Source: Ruminococcus sp. (GTDB taxonomy: Bacteria; Bacillota; Clostridia; Oscillospirales; Acutalibacteraceae). Taken from it: a stretch of 64,000 nucleotides of DNA. Shown one piece after another: positions 32,717-40,813 of the stretch. The notes below the pieces were generated by a model that saw only the letters and a list, made by a program, of their open reading frames with translations, searched no databases and was not told the origin of the DNA. The DNA lies in assembly GCA_004558485.1 (NCBI GenBank), contig SFCS01000004.1, positions 16,223 to 80,222 on the forward strand, given 5' to 3'. Both the position numbers and the translations under genes were made by a program. The stretch's first letter is position 1, and each line of letters starts with the position of its first letter.

Positions 32717-33656
32717 GTGTCCTTTCCTCCGCGGTGTAAACGGCACGGGCGGTCACGCGTTGCGGCGTGAGCACCAACACCTCGCCGTCGGCAAGCCCCT
32801 CCTTCACGAGAAAGCCGTCGGGCAGCTCAGCCTGCGTCTCGATCACCCGTTTTTGCGGCTCTCCGTTTGCAAAAACATAGACAAATTCCCGCCCCTTTGC
32901 GTCCTCCTCCACGGCATCATAGGGCACGATGAAGCTATCCTCCTGCACGGCGACCGTGACATCGGCATGTGCTGTCAGCCCCACGCGCAGCGAGCTGTCC
33001 GCCACGCCGTCGTCAAAGGTGACGGTCGCCTCCACCGTCGTTTTCGTACCGGAGGTGCCGACCTCCTGCTTCGCGGTGTCGGCGATCTCCGCAATTTGTC
33101 CGATATACTGCTTTTCGGCAAAGCCCATGCCCGACACCGTCGCCGCCTGTCCGACCGCCAGGCGGCTGATGTACCGTTCCGGGACGGAAAGGCGCACGCG
33201 CACCGGGGCGCTGTCACCGATGACCGCGAGGCGCTCGTTTGCGTCTACCGTATCGCCTGCGGCAAGTCCGACCGCCTGCACCGTGCCTGCCGCAGGCGCC
33301 GTCACGGTCAGCGGCACGGTGTTTTCCATGGCGGCTCTTGCCGCTGCCGCGCCGTCCTGCGTCGCTATCACCGACAGCGTTTTTTCGCGGTCGACCGCAA
33401 AAAGCGGATCACCTTTTTTGACCGTCTGTCCGTTCTCCACCAACACGCGCCCGATCACACAGTCACGCGGCGCATATACCTCCGTTTGTGTCGTCTTTTC
33501 CACGCGCCCGCTGCACCCAACTGTCTGCTCCACCGCAGCGGCATGCAGCGTCACGGTCGAAAGCGCCACCGTCTTCGGTCTTGTCGCCTTTCCGCCCCAC
33601 CACGCCGCCGCGCAGAGCGTCAGCGTTCCCACACAAAGCCATGCCCATTTCTTCAT
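32709..33656 (-). CDS. Periplasmic/extracytoplasmic adaptor protein, MacA/HlyD type
   Basis: A 315-residue membrane-fusion adaptor. It has an N-terminal membrane anchor (about 4-21), a split biotinyl-lipoyl domain (VYAPRDCVIGRVLVENGQTVKKGD and later VTAPAAGTVQAVGLAAGDTV), a very short hairpin between them, then beta-barrel and membrane-proximal domains. In Gram-positive bacteria such adaptors work with MacB-type permeases to expel peptides or drugs. The stop overlaps the permease start by 8 bases. A recognised promoter is not obvious. Confidence 0.88.
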   Translation of the reverse strand: MKKWAWLCVGTLTLCAAAWWGGKATRPKTVALSTVTLHAAAVEQTVGCSGRVEKTTQTEVYAPRDCVIGRVLVENGQTVKKGDPLFAVDREKTLSVIATQDGAAAARAAMENTVPLTVTAPAAGTVQAVGLAAGDTVDANERLAVIGDSAPVRVRLSVPERYISRLAVGQAATVSGMGFAEKQYIGQIAEIADTAKQEVGTSGTKTTVEATVTFDDGVADSSLRVGLTAHADVTVAVQEDSFIVPYDAVEEDAKGREFVYVFANGEPQKRVIETQAELPDGFLVKEGLADGEVLVLTPQRVTARAVYTAEERTHA

Positions 33657-33721
33657 CGCGCCGCCCTCGCTTTTTCATTCTGTCAAAACCTATTGTGCGG
33701 TTTTCACGGTGGAATATGCAT

Positions 33722-33764
33722 GAAAAAACATCCCCTGCGCGACGGTTTTTCGCGCGGGGGATGC
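33722..33764 (-). terminator. Terminator at the end of the yicC-spoVM operon
   Basis: On the minus strand GCATCCCCCGCGCGA, a short loop, TCGCGCAGGGGATG and TTTTTT. It lies 5 bases past the SpoVM-like stop and closes the 13.7-kb operon. Confidence 0.9.
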
Positions 33765-33768
33765 CTCT

Positions 33769-33861
33769 TCAGTTCTCTATGTATTCTTCTTTTCCGATCT
33801 TGAACAGCTTTCGCAGGATACCGCCGAAAAAGCGCGGGCTTTTCACAACGACAATACGCAT
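33769..33861 (-). CDS. spoVM: SpoVM-like stage V sporulation peptide (30 aa)
   Basis: A 30-residue amphipathic peptide beginning MRIVVVKSPRFFGGILRKLF. It matches Bacillus SpoVM (26 residues, MKFYTIKLPKFLGGIVRAML) at Lys7-x-Pro9-basic-Phe11, Gly13-Gly14-Ile15 and Arg17, including the proline needed for curvature sensing. SpoVM sits on the convex forespore membrane and recruits SpoIVA. Gene order gives independent support: in Bacillus spoVM lies next to thiN at the same end of the same gene string. GGAGATGGGTGT precedes the ATG, and a terminator follows the stop. It is far too short for ordinary gene finding. Confidence 0.88.
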   Translation of the reverse strand: MRIVVVKSPRFFGGILRKLFKIGKEEYIEN

Positions 33862-33874
33862 ACACCCATCTCCA

Positions 33875-34018
33875 TCAGCATTTATTGCAGGAGCAACCCG
33901 CCACGATCAGCGCCACCGCCACAAGCACCAACACAAATTTTGTCGGCAAAATCGTCGCTGTCAGCAGTCCTGCGCCGAAGGCGGCACAGACGGCGCCGGT
34001 GCACGATCCTTTTTTCAT
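33875..34018 (-). CDS. Small membrane protein with cysteine-rich tail (47 aa)
   Basis: A 47-residue hydrophobic protein: MKKGSCTGAVCAAFGAG, then one membrane helix (about 19-41) and the tail CSCNKC. GGAGG lies 8 bases before ATG 34018, an excellent site, which decides the start over a longer frame beginning at 34075. It lies 13 bases before the SpoVM-like gene and shares its candidate promoter, so a sporulation or membrane role is possible. I do not recognise a family. Confidence 0.7.
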   Translation of the reverse strand: MKKGSCTGAVCAAFGAGLLTATILPTKFVLVLVAVALIVAGCSCNKC

Positions 34019-34066
34019 GGGCGTTGCCTCCGTTTCGTCACGCACGATCGCTCCCTGTACTAACAG

Positions 34067-34095
34067 GATATGCAAAAGTACCGAAAGGGTGTCAA
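34067..34095 (-). promoter_or_regulatory. Candidate internal promoter before the 47-aa gene and spoVM
   Basis: On the minus strand TTGACA (34090-34095), 17 bases, CATATC (34067-34072). The -35 is perfect but the -10 matches sigma-A poorly; read as CATATCCT it partly resembles a sigma-E -10 (CATACAnT), without a matching sigma-E -35. It overlaps the thiN stop. Confidence 0.45.
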
Positions 34096-34709
34096 TCCTT
34101 TGAAAAAATCATGAGCAGCGTTCCCGCCGCAAACGACACCGTTGCCGTTTCGTCGGCAAGTGCGTTGCCGACACACAGCGGATCGTCGGACAAAAGCGTG
34201 TAGTTTTCGAGCGGATACAAAAGTCCGCGCAGGCACAGCCCCGAAACGGCCTGCGTCATGGCGAAAAAGGACACCTTTCTGTCCCCCGCACGGGCAAGCG
34301 GGTAGCTGCCGGGCGTCAGAACAGTGATCTCGTTTTGCTCGTCCGCCAGCACCACACGACAGCCCTTTTCGGTCATCTGCCTTGCGGAAAGCAGGTTGGC
34401 GACCGTGTGATCGAACCGCCCGCCGAGACAGCCGAGCAGCAAAAACTCCCGAAATCCGCGCGCAAAAGCGATGTCCATTGCCGCGCGGGTGTCGGTATCG
34501 TCCTTGCGCACCGGCAGATGTACAAAATCTCCCGTCGGTTTGGGCGCGGAGTCGCAGTCGGAAACGGTCAGCGTCGGCGAAACGCCCAACGCCGCCGCCA
34601 ATCGAACACCGCCGTCGGCGACGACAAACATATCCTCTGCACGCAAAAACGGACGCAATGCGTCCGCTTTGTCAAACGGTGCAGCGCCAAGAATCACACA
34701 CCGTCTCAT
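34092..34709 (-). CDS. thiN: Thiamine pyrophosphokinase
   Basis: A 205-residue enzyme that makes thiamine pyrophosphate from thiamine and ATP. ADGGVRLA (near 34), the SDCDSAPKP segment (near 53), the KDDTDTRAAMDIA stretch (near 71) with acidic metal-binding residues and LGGRFDHTVAN (near 96) are family hallmarks. ATG 34709, 9 bases after AAAGGA, is preferred over ATG 34718. It overlaps the rsgA stop (ATGA). In Bacillus rpe lies between rsgA and thiN; it is absent here. Confidence 0.93.
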   Translation of the reverse strand: MRRCVILGAAPFDKADALRPFLRAEDMFVVADGGVRLAAALGVSPTLTVSDCDSAPKPTGDFVHLPVRKDDTDTRAAMDIAFARGFREFLLLGCLGGRFDHTVANLLSARQMTEKGCRVVLADEQNEITVLTPGSYPLARAGDRKVSFFAMTQAVSGLCLRGLLYPLENYTLLSDDPLCVGNALADETATVSFAAGTLLMIFSKD

Positions 34710-35593
34710 GTTTCCCATTCCTTTCTCCCCTTCAGCTGCTCATACAGCACCGTATAGCTCGCATACCGTGAGGGCGCGATCTTCCCTGCCTCCACCGCAG
34801 CGCGCACGGCGCAATTCGGCTCGCGCGTGTGCGTGCAGGTGGCAAAGCGGCACTTGCCGAAATACGGCGCAAATTCGCGGAAACAGAAAAAGAGGTTGTC
34901 GCAGGTAAGCTCCTCCCCGACCATGTCCATGTTGAGCGAGGAAAAACCGGGCGTGTCCACCACATAGCCGTCACCGATGCGAAACAGCGTCGCACAGCGG
35001 GTGGTGTGCCTGCCGCGGCCGAGATGCTTGCTGATTTCGCCCGTTTCGAGCGTCAGAGACGGCTCCAGCGCATTCAGGATGCTGGATTTGCCGACACCGG
35101 AATTACCCGTGAAAGCCGCAACCTTTCCGCTGAGAATTTTCCGCAAGGGAGCTAGCGTCTCCGGCAATTTCGCGCAAACGGAAAGCGCCGTGAAGCCCGC
35201 CGCGCGGTACAGTGTGACGAGGTCGTCACCCGCAGCAAGGTCGGTCTTATTGATGACTAAGATCGGTTCGATCCCCCGGCTTTCGGCAACGGCGATGAGA
35301 TTATCGAGCACCTGCAAATGCGGCGCAGGATCGGCAACCGCAACCACCATCACCAGCAGATCCAAGTTGGCGACCGGCGGGCGCACCAAAAAATTCTTAC
35401 GCGGTAAAACCGCCTCCACCGTCCCCGTGCCGTCATCGGCGACCGTAATCTCCACCCGGTCGCCGGCGACGGGCGACACCCCTTGTTGCCGCAGGATGCC
35501 GCGCGCCTTACAGGTATATACCGTATCGGCGACCTCTACATAGTAGAAGCCGCCGATGCATTTTGTGAGTATGCCGTTTTGTCTTTCGGTCAT
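34706..35593 (-). CDS. rsgA: Ribosome small subunit-dependent GTPase A
   Basis: A 295-residue circularly permuted GTPase that matures the 30S subunit. It has an N-terminal OB-fold (about 1-70), NKTD (115-118) before the phosphate loop GNSGVGKSS (163-171), DTPGFSS, and a C-terminal zinc site (CRFATCTHTREPNC). The start at 35593 was chosen because the longer frame overlaps the end of the kinase gene. It lies 14 bases after prkC, as in Bacillus. Confidence 0.95.
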   Translation of the reverse strand: MTERQNGILTKCIGGFYYVEVADTVYTCKARGILRQQGVSPVAGDRVEITVADDGTGTVEAVLPRKNFLVRPPVANLDLLVMVVAVADPAPHLQVLDNLIAVAESRGIEPILVINKTDLAAGDDLVTLYRAAGFTALSVCAKLPETLAPLRKILSGKVAAFTGNSGVGKSSILNALEPSLTLETGEISKHLGRGRHTTRCATLFRIGDGYVVDTPGFSSLNMDMVGEELTCDNLFFCFREFAPYFGKCRFATCTHTREPNCAVRAAVEAGKIAPSRYASYTVLYEQLKGRKEWET

Positions 35594-35606
35594 AAAGGCA
35601 AATTCC

Positions 35607-37646
35607 TCAGCGCGCGGTCGTGGATGCCGTTGTGGATGCAGTCGTACGCGCGGTCGTGGTGGGGACAGCCTCCGTAAACGTCGGCTGCGTCTCCATCTGC
35701 GCATAGCCCTGGTCGCCGTACACAGTATAGTTGGTGTACACCTTATACTGGTTCGTACCGGCAACGGCGATCTTCACCGTCACATCATATTTCGCCTTCT
35801 TTTCCGCCACCGTGAAGGTGACCGTGCCCTTTTTGTCCGGCAGGATATTCTGCAGTCCGCTGGAGATATCCGTGTTCAGCGAGCCGTCCACATACACCTG
35901 CAGATCCACGGTCGTGGAGGTCTGCGGCAGCGGCAGCGTGATGATGACATTCCGGAAACCGGAGCTGACCGTCAGCGTGATCGTTTCGGTCGGCTTCAGC
36001 TTGGTGCCGACACCCGGCTCAACACCGATGACGGTATCCGCCATGGCGGAATTATTGGTGTACACGGTCTTGATATTGCCCTCCGAGAAGCCGGATGCTT
36101 TGAGCTTGGCGATGGCATCCTTGAGGGAGGCATTCTGAATGTTCGGGATGGCAATCGGATCGGGCTCTTCCTTGCCGGTGCTGACAAACATCTGTATCGT
36201 GCTGCCGCTGGGCACCTTATTCGGATAGGCGGGAACGGTCTTGATAACGGTATCGGCGTCAAACTCGTCGCTTGCCTCCAACACCTGTTCCACCACAAAA
36301 TCCGCCTGTTCCAGTCGGGCGCGCACGATGTCCTTGTTCTCACCCGCCTTGACCTCGGGCACCTCGGTCACCTTCTCGCCGGAGCTGATCCAAAGGGTGA
36401 GCTTGCCGCCGAGCTTGATCTTCGAGCCTGCCGCGGGGTTCTGCTTGAACACATAGCCCTCGCCGTATTCCTCGTTGTTGGCATATTCAAAGCTCAGATC
36501 ATAGGTACGCAAAAATTCCGGGTCGTTGGCAAGCTCGCTGGCATAGTTCTTGCCAACATAGCTCTTGACCTCGATGGTGTTCTTGGAGTCGCCGCCGCCG
36601 AAGACCTTGTTATATGCCGCGATGCCGACAAAGATCAGCGCGACCAGCACGATAGCGCCCGCCACAGCGGCAAGGATCGGCAGCACAGGGGCGCCGGACT
36701 TTTCATCCTCTTCCTCGTCGTCCTCCGGCTCTTCCTCGCCTTTGATCTTTGCGATGGCATCCACATAGCGGGTGGGCTCCTCGTTGAAATACTGATATTC
36801 AAAGTGGATGCTCGGATTTTTCTTAAATTCGTCGATGTCGCTGAGCATTTCCGCCGCCGACTGATACCGCTTTTCGGGATCCTTCTGCATCGCCTTGAGC
36901 GTGATCTCCTCAAGTCCCTCAGGGATTTCGGGATTGATGTCGCGCGGGCGCTTTGCCTCGGACTGGAGCTGCATGATCGCCACTGACACCGCATTGTCCG
37001 CATCAAACGGCAGCTTGCCGGTCAGCATCTCATACATCATGACGCCCACCGAATACAGATCGGCGCGCTCGTCGGTCAGCTCGCCCTTCGCCTGCTCGGG
37101 ACTGATATAGTGCACCGAACCGATCGCTTTTTCTCCCGCGACCGGCGGACGCAGCTCATTGCGCGCCAGACGCGCGATACCGAAGTCGGTCACCTTGATG
37201 GTGCCGTCCGGCAGCAGCATGATATTCTGCGGTTTTATGTCGCGGTGGATGATGCCCTTATCGTGGGCATGCTGCAGCGCGCGCAGGATCTGCACGGTGA
37301 AATGCACCGCTTCCTTCCAGCGAATGTCCCTCTGCTGGTCGATATACTCCTTGAGCGTGATGCCGTCGATGTACTCCATCACAATATACTGCAAGCGCTC
37401 GTCAAAGCTGACATCATACACGCGCACAATATTCGGATGGGACAAAATGGCGATCGCCTTCGACTCATTTTTGAAACGGCGCGTAAATTCCTCGTTGTGC
37501 AGGTACTCGTCCTTCAAGATCTTCACCGCCACCGTGCGGTCGTCGATCGTGTCATATGCCTTATAGACATAGGACATACCGCCGACACCGATGAGCTTGT
37601 GGATCTCATAGCGTCCTCCCAGCTTCTTTCCGAGGTATTTATCCAT
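35607..37646 (-). CDS. prkC: Ser/Thr protein kinase with PASTA domains (PrkC/Stk type)
   Basis: A 679-residue membrane kinase that senses cell-wall fragments and controls growth and germination. The kinase domain (about 12-270) has GVGGMSYVY, the ATP Lys in AVKILK, HRDIKPQN, DFGIAR and SPEQAKGE. An acidic linker leads to the membrane helix (about 327-354), then three PASTA repeats (roughly 366-432, 433-500, 503-572). Next come an extra beta-rich domain (about 575-655) and a Thr/Ala tail of TTA repeats. AAGGTGTG lies before ATG 37646. It is coupled to the phosphatase gene prpC. Confidence 0.95.
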   Translation of the reverse strand: MDKYLGKKLGGRYEIHKLIGVGGMSYVYKAYDTIDDRTVAVKILKDEYLHNEEFTRRFKNESKAIAILSHPNIVRVYDVSFDERLQYIVMEYIDGITLKEYIDQQRDIRWKEAVHFTVQILRALQHAHDKGIIHRDIKPQNIMLLPDGTIKVTDFGIARLARNELRPPVAGEKAIGSVHYISPEQAKGELTDERADLYSVGVMMYEMLTGKLPFDADNAVSVAIMQLQSEAKRPRDINPEIPEGLEEITLKAMQKDPEKRYQSAAEMLSDIDEFKKNPSIHFEYQYFNEEPTRYVDAIAKIKGEEEPEDDEEEDEKSGAPVLPILAAVAGAIVLVALIFVGIAAYNKVFGGGDSKNTIEVKSYVGKNYASELANDPEFLRTYDLSFEYANNEEYGEGYVFKQNPAAGSKIKLGGKLTLWISSGEKVTEVPEVKAGENKDIVRARLEQADFVVEQVLEASDEFDADTVIKTVPAYPNKVPSGSTIQMFVSTGKEEPDPIAIPNIQNASLKDAIAKLKASGFSEGNIKTVYTNNSAMADTVIGVEPGVGTKLKPTETITLTVSSGFRNVIITLPLPQTSTTVDLQVYVDGSLNTDISSGLQNILPDKKGTVTFTVAEKKAKYDVTVKIAVAGTNQYKVYTNYTVYGDQGYAQMETQPTFTEAVPTTTARTTASTTASTTAR

Positions 37647-37682
37647 CAAAAGTCACACCTTCCTGCCCGAGGGCAAATGAAA

Positions 37683-38408
37683 TTAGGCTATTATAACCGC
37701 AGTGATATTATCTTCTCCGCCAGCGCGGTTGGCGGCATCCACCAAGGTGTCCGCCAGCGTCTCCGGCGGCGCTTTTGCGACCGTTTCGGCAAGCTCGCCG
37801 TCCGACAGCATATTGGTGAGTCCGTCGGTGCAGATGAGCAGCCGGTCGCCGTCCTCCAGCGAAAAACCGGAAAAATCGCACTGCACCGTCGCCTCCACGC
37901 CGACGGCGCGGGTGATGAAGTGCTTGCGCGGGTGGTTACGCGCCTCGGCGGCAGTGATCTGCCCTTTTTCGATCATTTCCTGCACAACCGAATGATCCAC
38001 CGTGATCTGCTCCGCCGCGCCGTCATGGAAACGGTACAGGCGGCTGTCGCCGACATGCGCCGCCATGACATGCCCGCCGTCCACCACCACGGCGACCAGC
38101 GTCGTGCCCATGCCGGCAAGCGCCGTGTCCGCCGTCGCGCGGTCAAAGACCTCGATGTTGGCGGCAGCGACCGCGCTTTCGAGCAGGTTAAAGACCGAGG
38201 CCTGCGGCATGTTGTCGCGGTATTGGCTCTCGATGCGGTCGGCAACAATATCGGCGGCGATGCAACTGGCGACATTGCCGCCGCTCGCGCCGCCCATGCC
38301 GTCACAGACGACGGCAAACAGCACCGCGTCCGACAGCTTGCCGAAACGGCAGGCATCCTGGTTGGTGGCGCGCACCTGCCCGATGTCGGACTTTCCGAAA
38401 ACCTCCAC
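37683..38408 (-). CDS. prpC: PP2C protein phosphatase (PrpC/Stp type)
   Basis: A 241-residue metal-dependent Ser/Thr phosphatase that reverses PrkC phosphorylation. Motifs are VRATNQDAC, VVCDGMGGASGG, GMGTTLVAVVV, AHVGDSRLYRF, LICTDGLTNML and GGEDNITAVII, with all metal-binding aspartates. A GTG at 38408 lies 8 bases after AAGGGAG and gives the standard MEVFGKSDIGQ N-terminus; the GTG at 38417 is inside the ribosome binding site. It lies 24 bases after rlmN. Confidence 0.95.
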   Translation of the reverse strand: MEVFGKSDIGQVRATNQDACRFGKLSDAVLFAVVCDGMGGASGGNVASCIAADIVADRIESQYRDNMPQASVFNLLESAVAAANIEVFDRATADTALAGMGTTLVAVVVDGGHVMAAHVGDSRLYRFHDGAAEQITVDHSVVQEMIEKGQITAAEARNHPRKHFITRAVGVEATVQCDFSGFSLEDGDRLLICTDGLTNMLSDGELAETVAKAPPETLADTLVDAANRAGGEDNITAVIIA

Positions 38409-38432
38409 AGGTCTCACTCCCTTCTCACAAAA

Positions 38433-39464
38433 TCATTTCTGGTCGGCGGCGCGGCGCAGCTGCCCGCAGGAGGCGTTGATGTCCGCTCCCAGCGTGCGGC
38501 GCACGGTCGCCGTGATGCCGTTTTGCTCCAAAATATGTTGAAATGCCCCGATCCGCGTGCGGGAGCTTGGGTGTTGATCCTTGCCCTTGACCGCGTTGAT
38601 GGGGATGAGGTTGACATGACACAGCGTGCCGCGCAGCTTTTGCGCAAGCTCTCTGGCACAGGCGTCGCTGTCGTTGACACCGCCGACCATGGCGTATTCA
38701 TACGACACCCGCCTACCCGTCACCTCGGCATATTCCCGACAGGCGGCAAGCAGCGTATCCACCGGATAGCGACGATTGACCGGCATCATGCGGGAACGGA
38801 TCGCGTCGTTCGGCGCATGCAGCGACACCGAAAGCGTCAGCTGCAGCTTTTCCTCCATCAGGCGGTAGATCTGATCGACCAGTCCGCAGGTGGAGAGCGA
38901 CACATGCCGCATACCGATCTGCGCGTTGCCGCGTTCGCCGAGCATATGCAGGAAACGCAGCACATTATCATAATTGTCGAGCGGTTCTCCCATGCCCATC
39001 AGCACAACGGAGGAAACGCGGACATGATGATCGTTTTGCGCGGTCTCGATCTGCGCCATCATTTCGGCGGCGGTGAGATCGCGGATATAGCCACCCATAC
39101 CGGTGGCACAAAAGGTACAGCCCATTTTACAGCCGACCTGTGTGGAAATGCATTGACTGTAGCCGTGCTTATAGGACATGAGCACCGACTCCACCGTTTC
39201 GCCGTCCGGCAGCGAAAAAAGATATTTCACCGTGCCGTCCAGCGCCGAAACGAGCTTCCTTTCAACCTTCACCTCGGTGACGGCGAAGTCCACCGCGAGC
39301 GCCTCGCGCAGCGAGAGCGGCAGGTTGCTCATTTTCGAGAAGTCCGTCACTCCGGCAGAGAGCCAGTCACGGATCTGCGCGGCGCGGTATGCCGGCATGC
39401 CCTTTTCCCGCACCCACGCAGAAAGTGCCTCCGGCGACAGGGATTTCAAATCGCTTTTGCTCAT
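38433..39464 (-). CDS. rlmN: Dual-specificity 23S rRNA/tRNA adenine-C2 methyltransferase
   Basis: A 343-residue radical-SAM enzyme that methylates A2503 of 23S rRNA and A37 of some tRNAs. The cluster motif is Cys112, Cys116, Cys119 (GCKMGCTFCA). GMGEPLDNYDNV and the C-terminal GADINASCGQL, carrying the second catalytic cysteine, are present. Its ATG overlaps the rsmB stop (ATGA). Confidence 0.97.
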   Translation of the reverse strand: MSKSDLKSLSPEALSAWVREKGMPAYRAAQIRDWLSAGVTDFSKMSNLPLSLREALAVDFAVTEVKVERKLVSALDGTVKYLFSLPDGETVESVLMSYKHGYSQCISTQVGCKMGCTFCATGMGGYIRDLTAAEMMAQIETAQNDHHVRVSSVVLMGMGEPLDNYDNVLRFLHMLGERGNAQIGMRHVSLSTCGLVDQIYRLMEEKLQLTLSVSLHAPNDAIRSRMMPVNRRYPVDTLLAACREYAEVTGRRVSYEYAMVGGVNDSDACARELAQKLRGTLCHVNLIPINAVKGKDQHPSSRTRIGAFQHILEQNGITATVRRTLGADINASCGQLRRAADQK

Positions 39465-40813
39465 GGTTCATCACTTTCCCGCCGCACAAAACCGGCGATG
39501 AAGAAGCCGTCGGTGTCATGCACATGGGGAAACAGCGTCAGACAGTGGGACGGCGAAAGCCCCGCTTTTGCGAAACAGTCGTCAAGCGGCAGCACACGCG
39601 GCGCAAAATCGGGACGCCGCTCCAGAAACGCCGCAGCGACCGCCTCGTTTTCCTCCCGCCGCAGCGTGCAGGTGGAATATTGCAGCACGCCGCCCACCCG
39701 CACCATGTCCGCCGCGCGGCACAGGATGTCGAGCTGCAGCGCGGGGAGCGCTTCGACGCTCTCCTGCGTGCGGTAGCGGATCTCGGGCTTGTGCCGTATG
39801 ACACCCAGCCCCGAACAGGGCGCGTCACACAGCACGCGGTCAAACCGCTTTTCAAGGCTCTGCGGGATCGGCTGCACCGCGTCGCGCACCCGCGTTTCGA
39901 TGCAGGTGATGCCGAGCGCCTTCGCGCGGCGGGCAATCGTCTCGCATTTCTGCGAATAGAGATCGCAGGACAAAAGACATCCGCGGTTTTGCATCATCTG
40001 CGCGACCGTGAAGCTCTTGCCGCCGGGGGCGGCGCAGACATCGGCGATCGTCTCGCCCGGCTGCGCGCCCAATGCCCTGCAGCAATACTGCGATGCGGCA
40101 TCTTGATAATAATACCAGTTTTCTCCTGCTTTTGCAAGCCCTTTCCGATCAAAACCCGCCGAAATCCGCACGCAATCGGGCAGACCCGACACGGTTTCAT
40201 AGGCAACACCTGCCGCGTCCAACGCCGCCAAAAAGCTCTCCGTGTCGGTTTTCAGCGTGTTCACCCGCAGATATTGCGGCGCGGGCGTTGTGAGCGCTGC
40301 CAAAAGCGCGTTTGCCGTCTTTTCGCCGTAGGTCGCCCGCCAATAGGCGATCCAGTGCGCCGGCACGCCGAAACGCACGGCATCCCCCGCCGCATCGGTC
40401 GGCAGATCGGCAAAAAGCGTCTCCCCTTGCCGCGCGGCGCTGCGCAAAAGGGCGTTGACAAACCCCGCCGCATGCGGCTGTCCCATCTTGCGGGTGAGCC
40501 GCACCGCCTCGTTGACGGCAGCACTTTGCGGAATTTTATCCATGTACAGCAGCTGATACAGCGCCACCCGCAAAATTTCCAGAACCGTCGGATGGATGCG
40601 CCCCAAAGCGCGCGCCGCCAGCTTTTCGATGACGAAATCGAGGGTTATCTGCCGCTCGATCACGCCGTAGAAAAGGCGGGAGCAAAGCGCCCTGTCGCGC
40701 GCCTCAAACGCCGTCTCCTGCAAGAGCGTGTCGAGAACGATGTTGGAATAGCTGCCGTCGCGGTGCACACGGGAGAGCGCCGTGACCGCCGCCTTGCGCG
40801 GATCAGCCGTCAT
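39461..40813 (-). CDS. rsmB: 16S rRNA (cytosine967-C5)-methyltransferase
   Basis: A 450-residue m5C methyltransferase. The N-terminal NusB-like RNA-binding domain (about 5-140) precedes the catalytic domain with the SAM motif VCAAPGGKS (near 258), the Pro-Cys motif CDAPCSGLG (near 327) and the catalytic Cys in QYSTCTL (near 384). The start overlaps the YugP-like stop (TGATG). Confidence 0.95.
   Translation of the reverse strand: MTADPRKAAVTALSRVHRDGSYSNIVLDTLLQETAFEARDRALCSRLFYGVIERQITLDFVIEKLAARALGRIHPTVLEILRVALYQLLYMDKIPQSAAVNEAVRLTRKMGQPHAAGFVNALLRSAARQGETLFADLPTDAAGDAVRFGVPAHWIAYWRATYGEKTANALLAALTTPAPQYLRVNTLKTDTESFLAALDAAGVAYETVSGLPDCVRISAGFDRKGLAKAGENWYYYQDAASQYCCRALGAQPGETIADVCAAPGGKSFTVAQMMQNRGCLLSCDLYSQKCETIARRAKALGITCIETRVRDAVQPIPQSLEKRFDRVLCDAPCSGLGVIRHKPEIRYRTQESVEALPALQLDILCRAADMVRVGGVLQYSTCTLRREENEAVAAAFLERRPDFAPRVLPLDDCFAKAGLSPSHCLTLFPHVHDTDGFFIAGFVRRESDEP

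Noticed and set aside
37110..39776. 888-residue plus-strand open frame
   Set aside because: It runs antisense to prkC, prpC and rlmN, whose motifs are intact. Its product has no recognisable domain and is rich in Arg/His, typical of GC-rich antisense frames.
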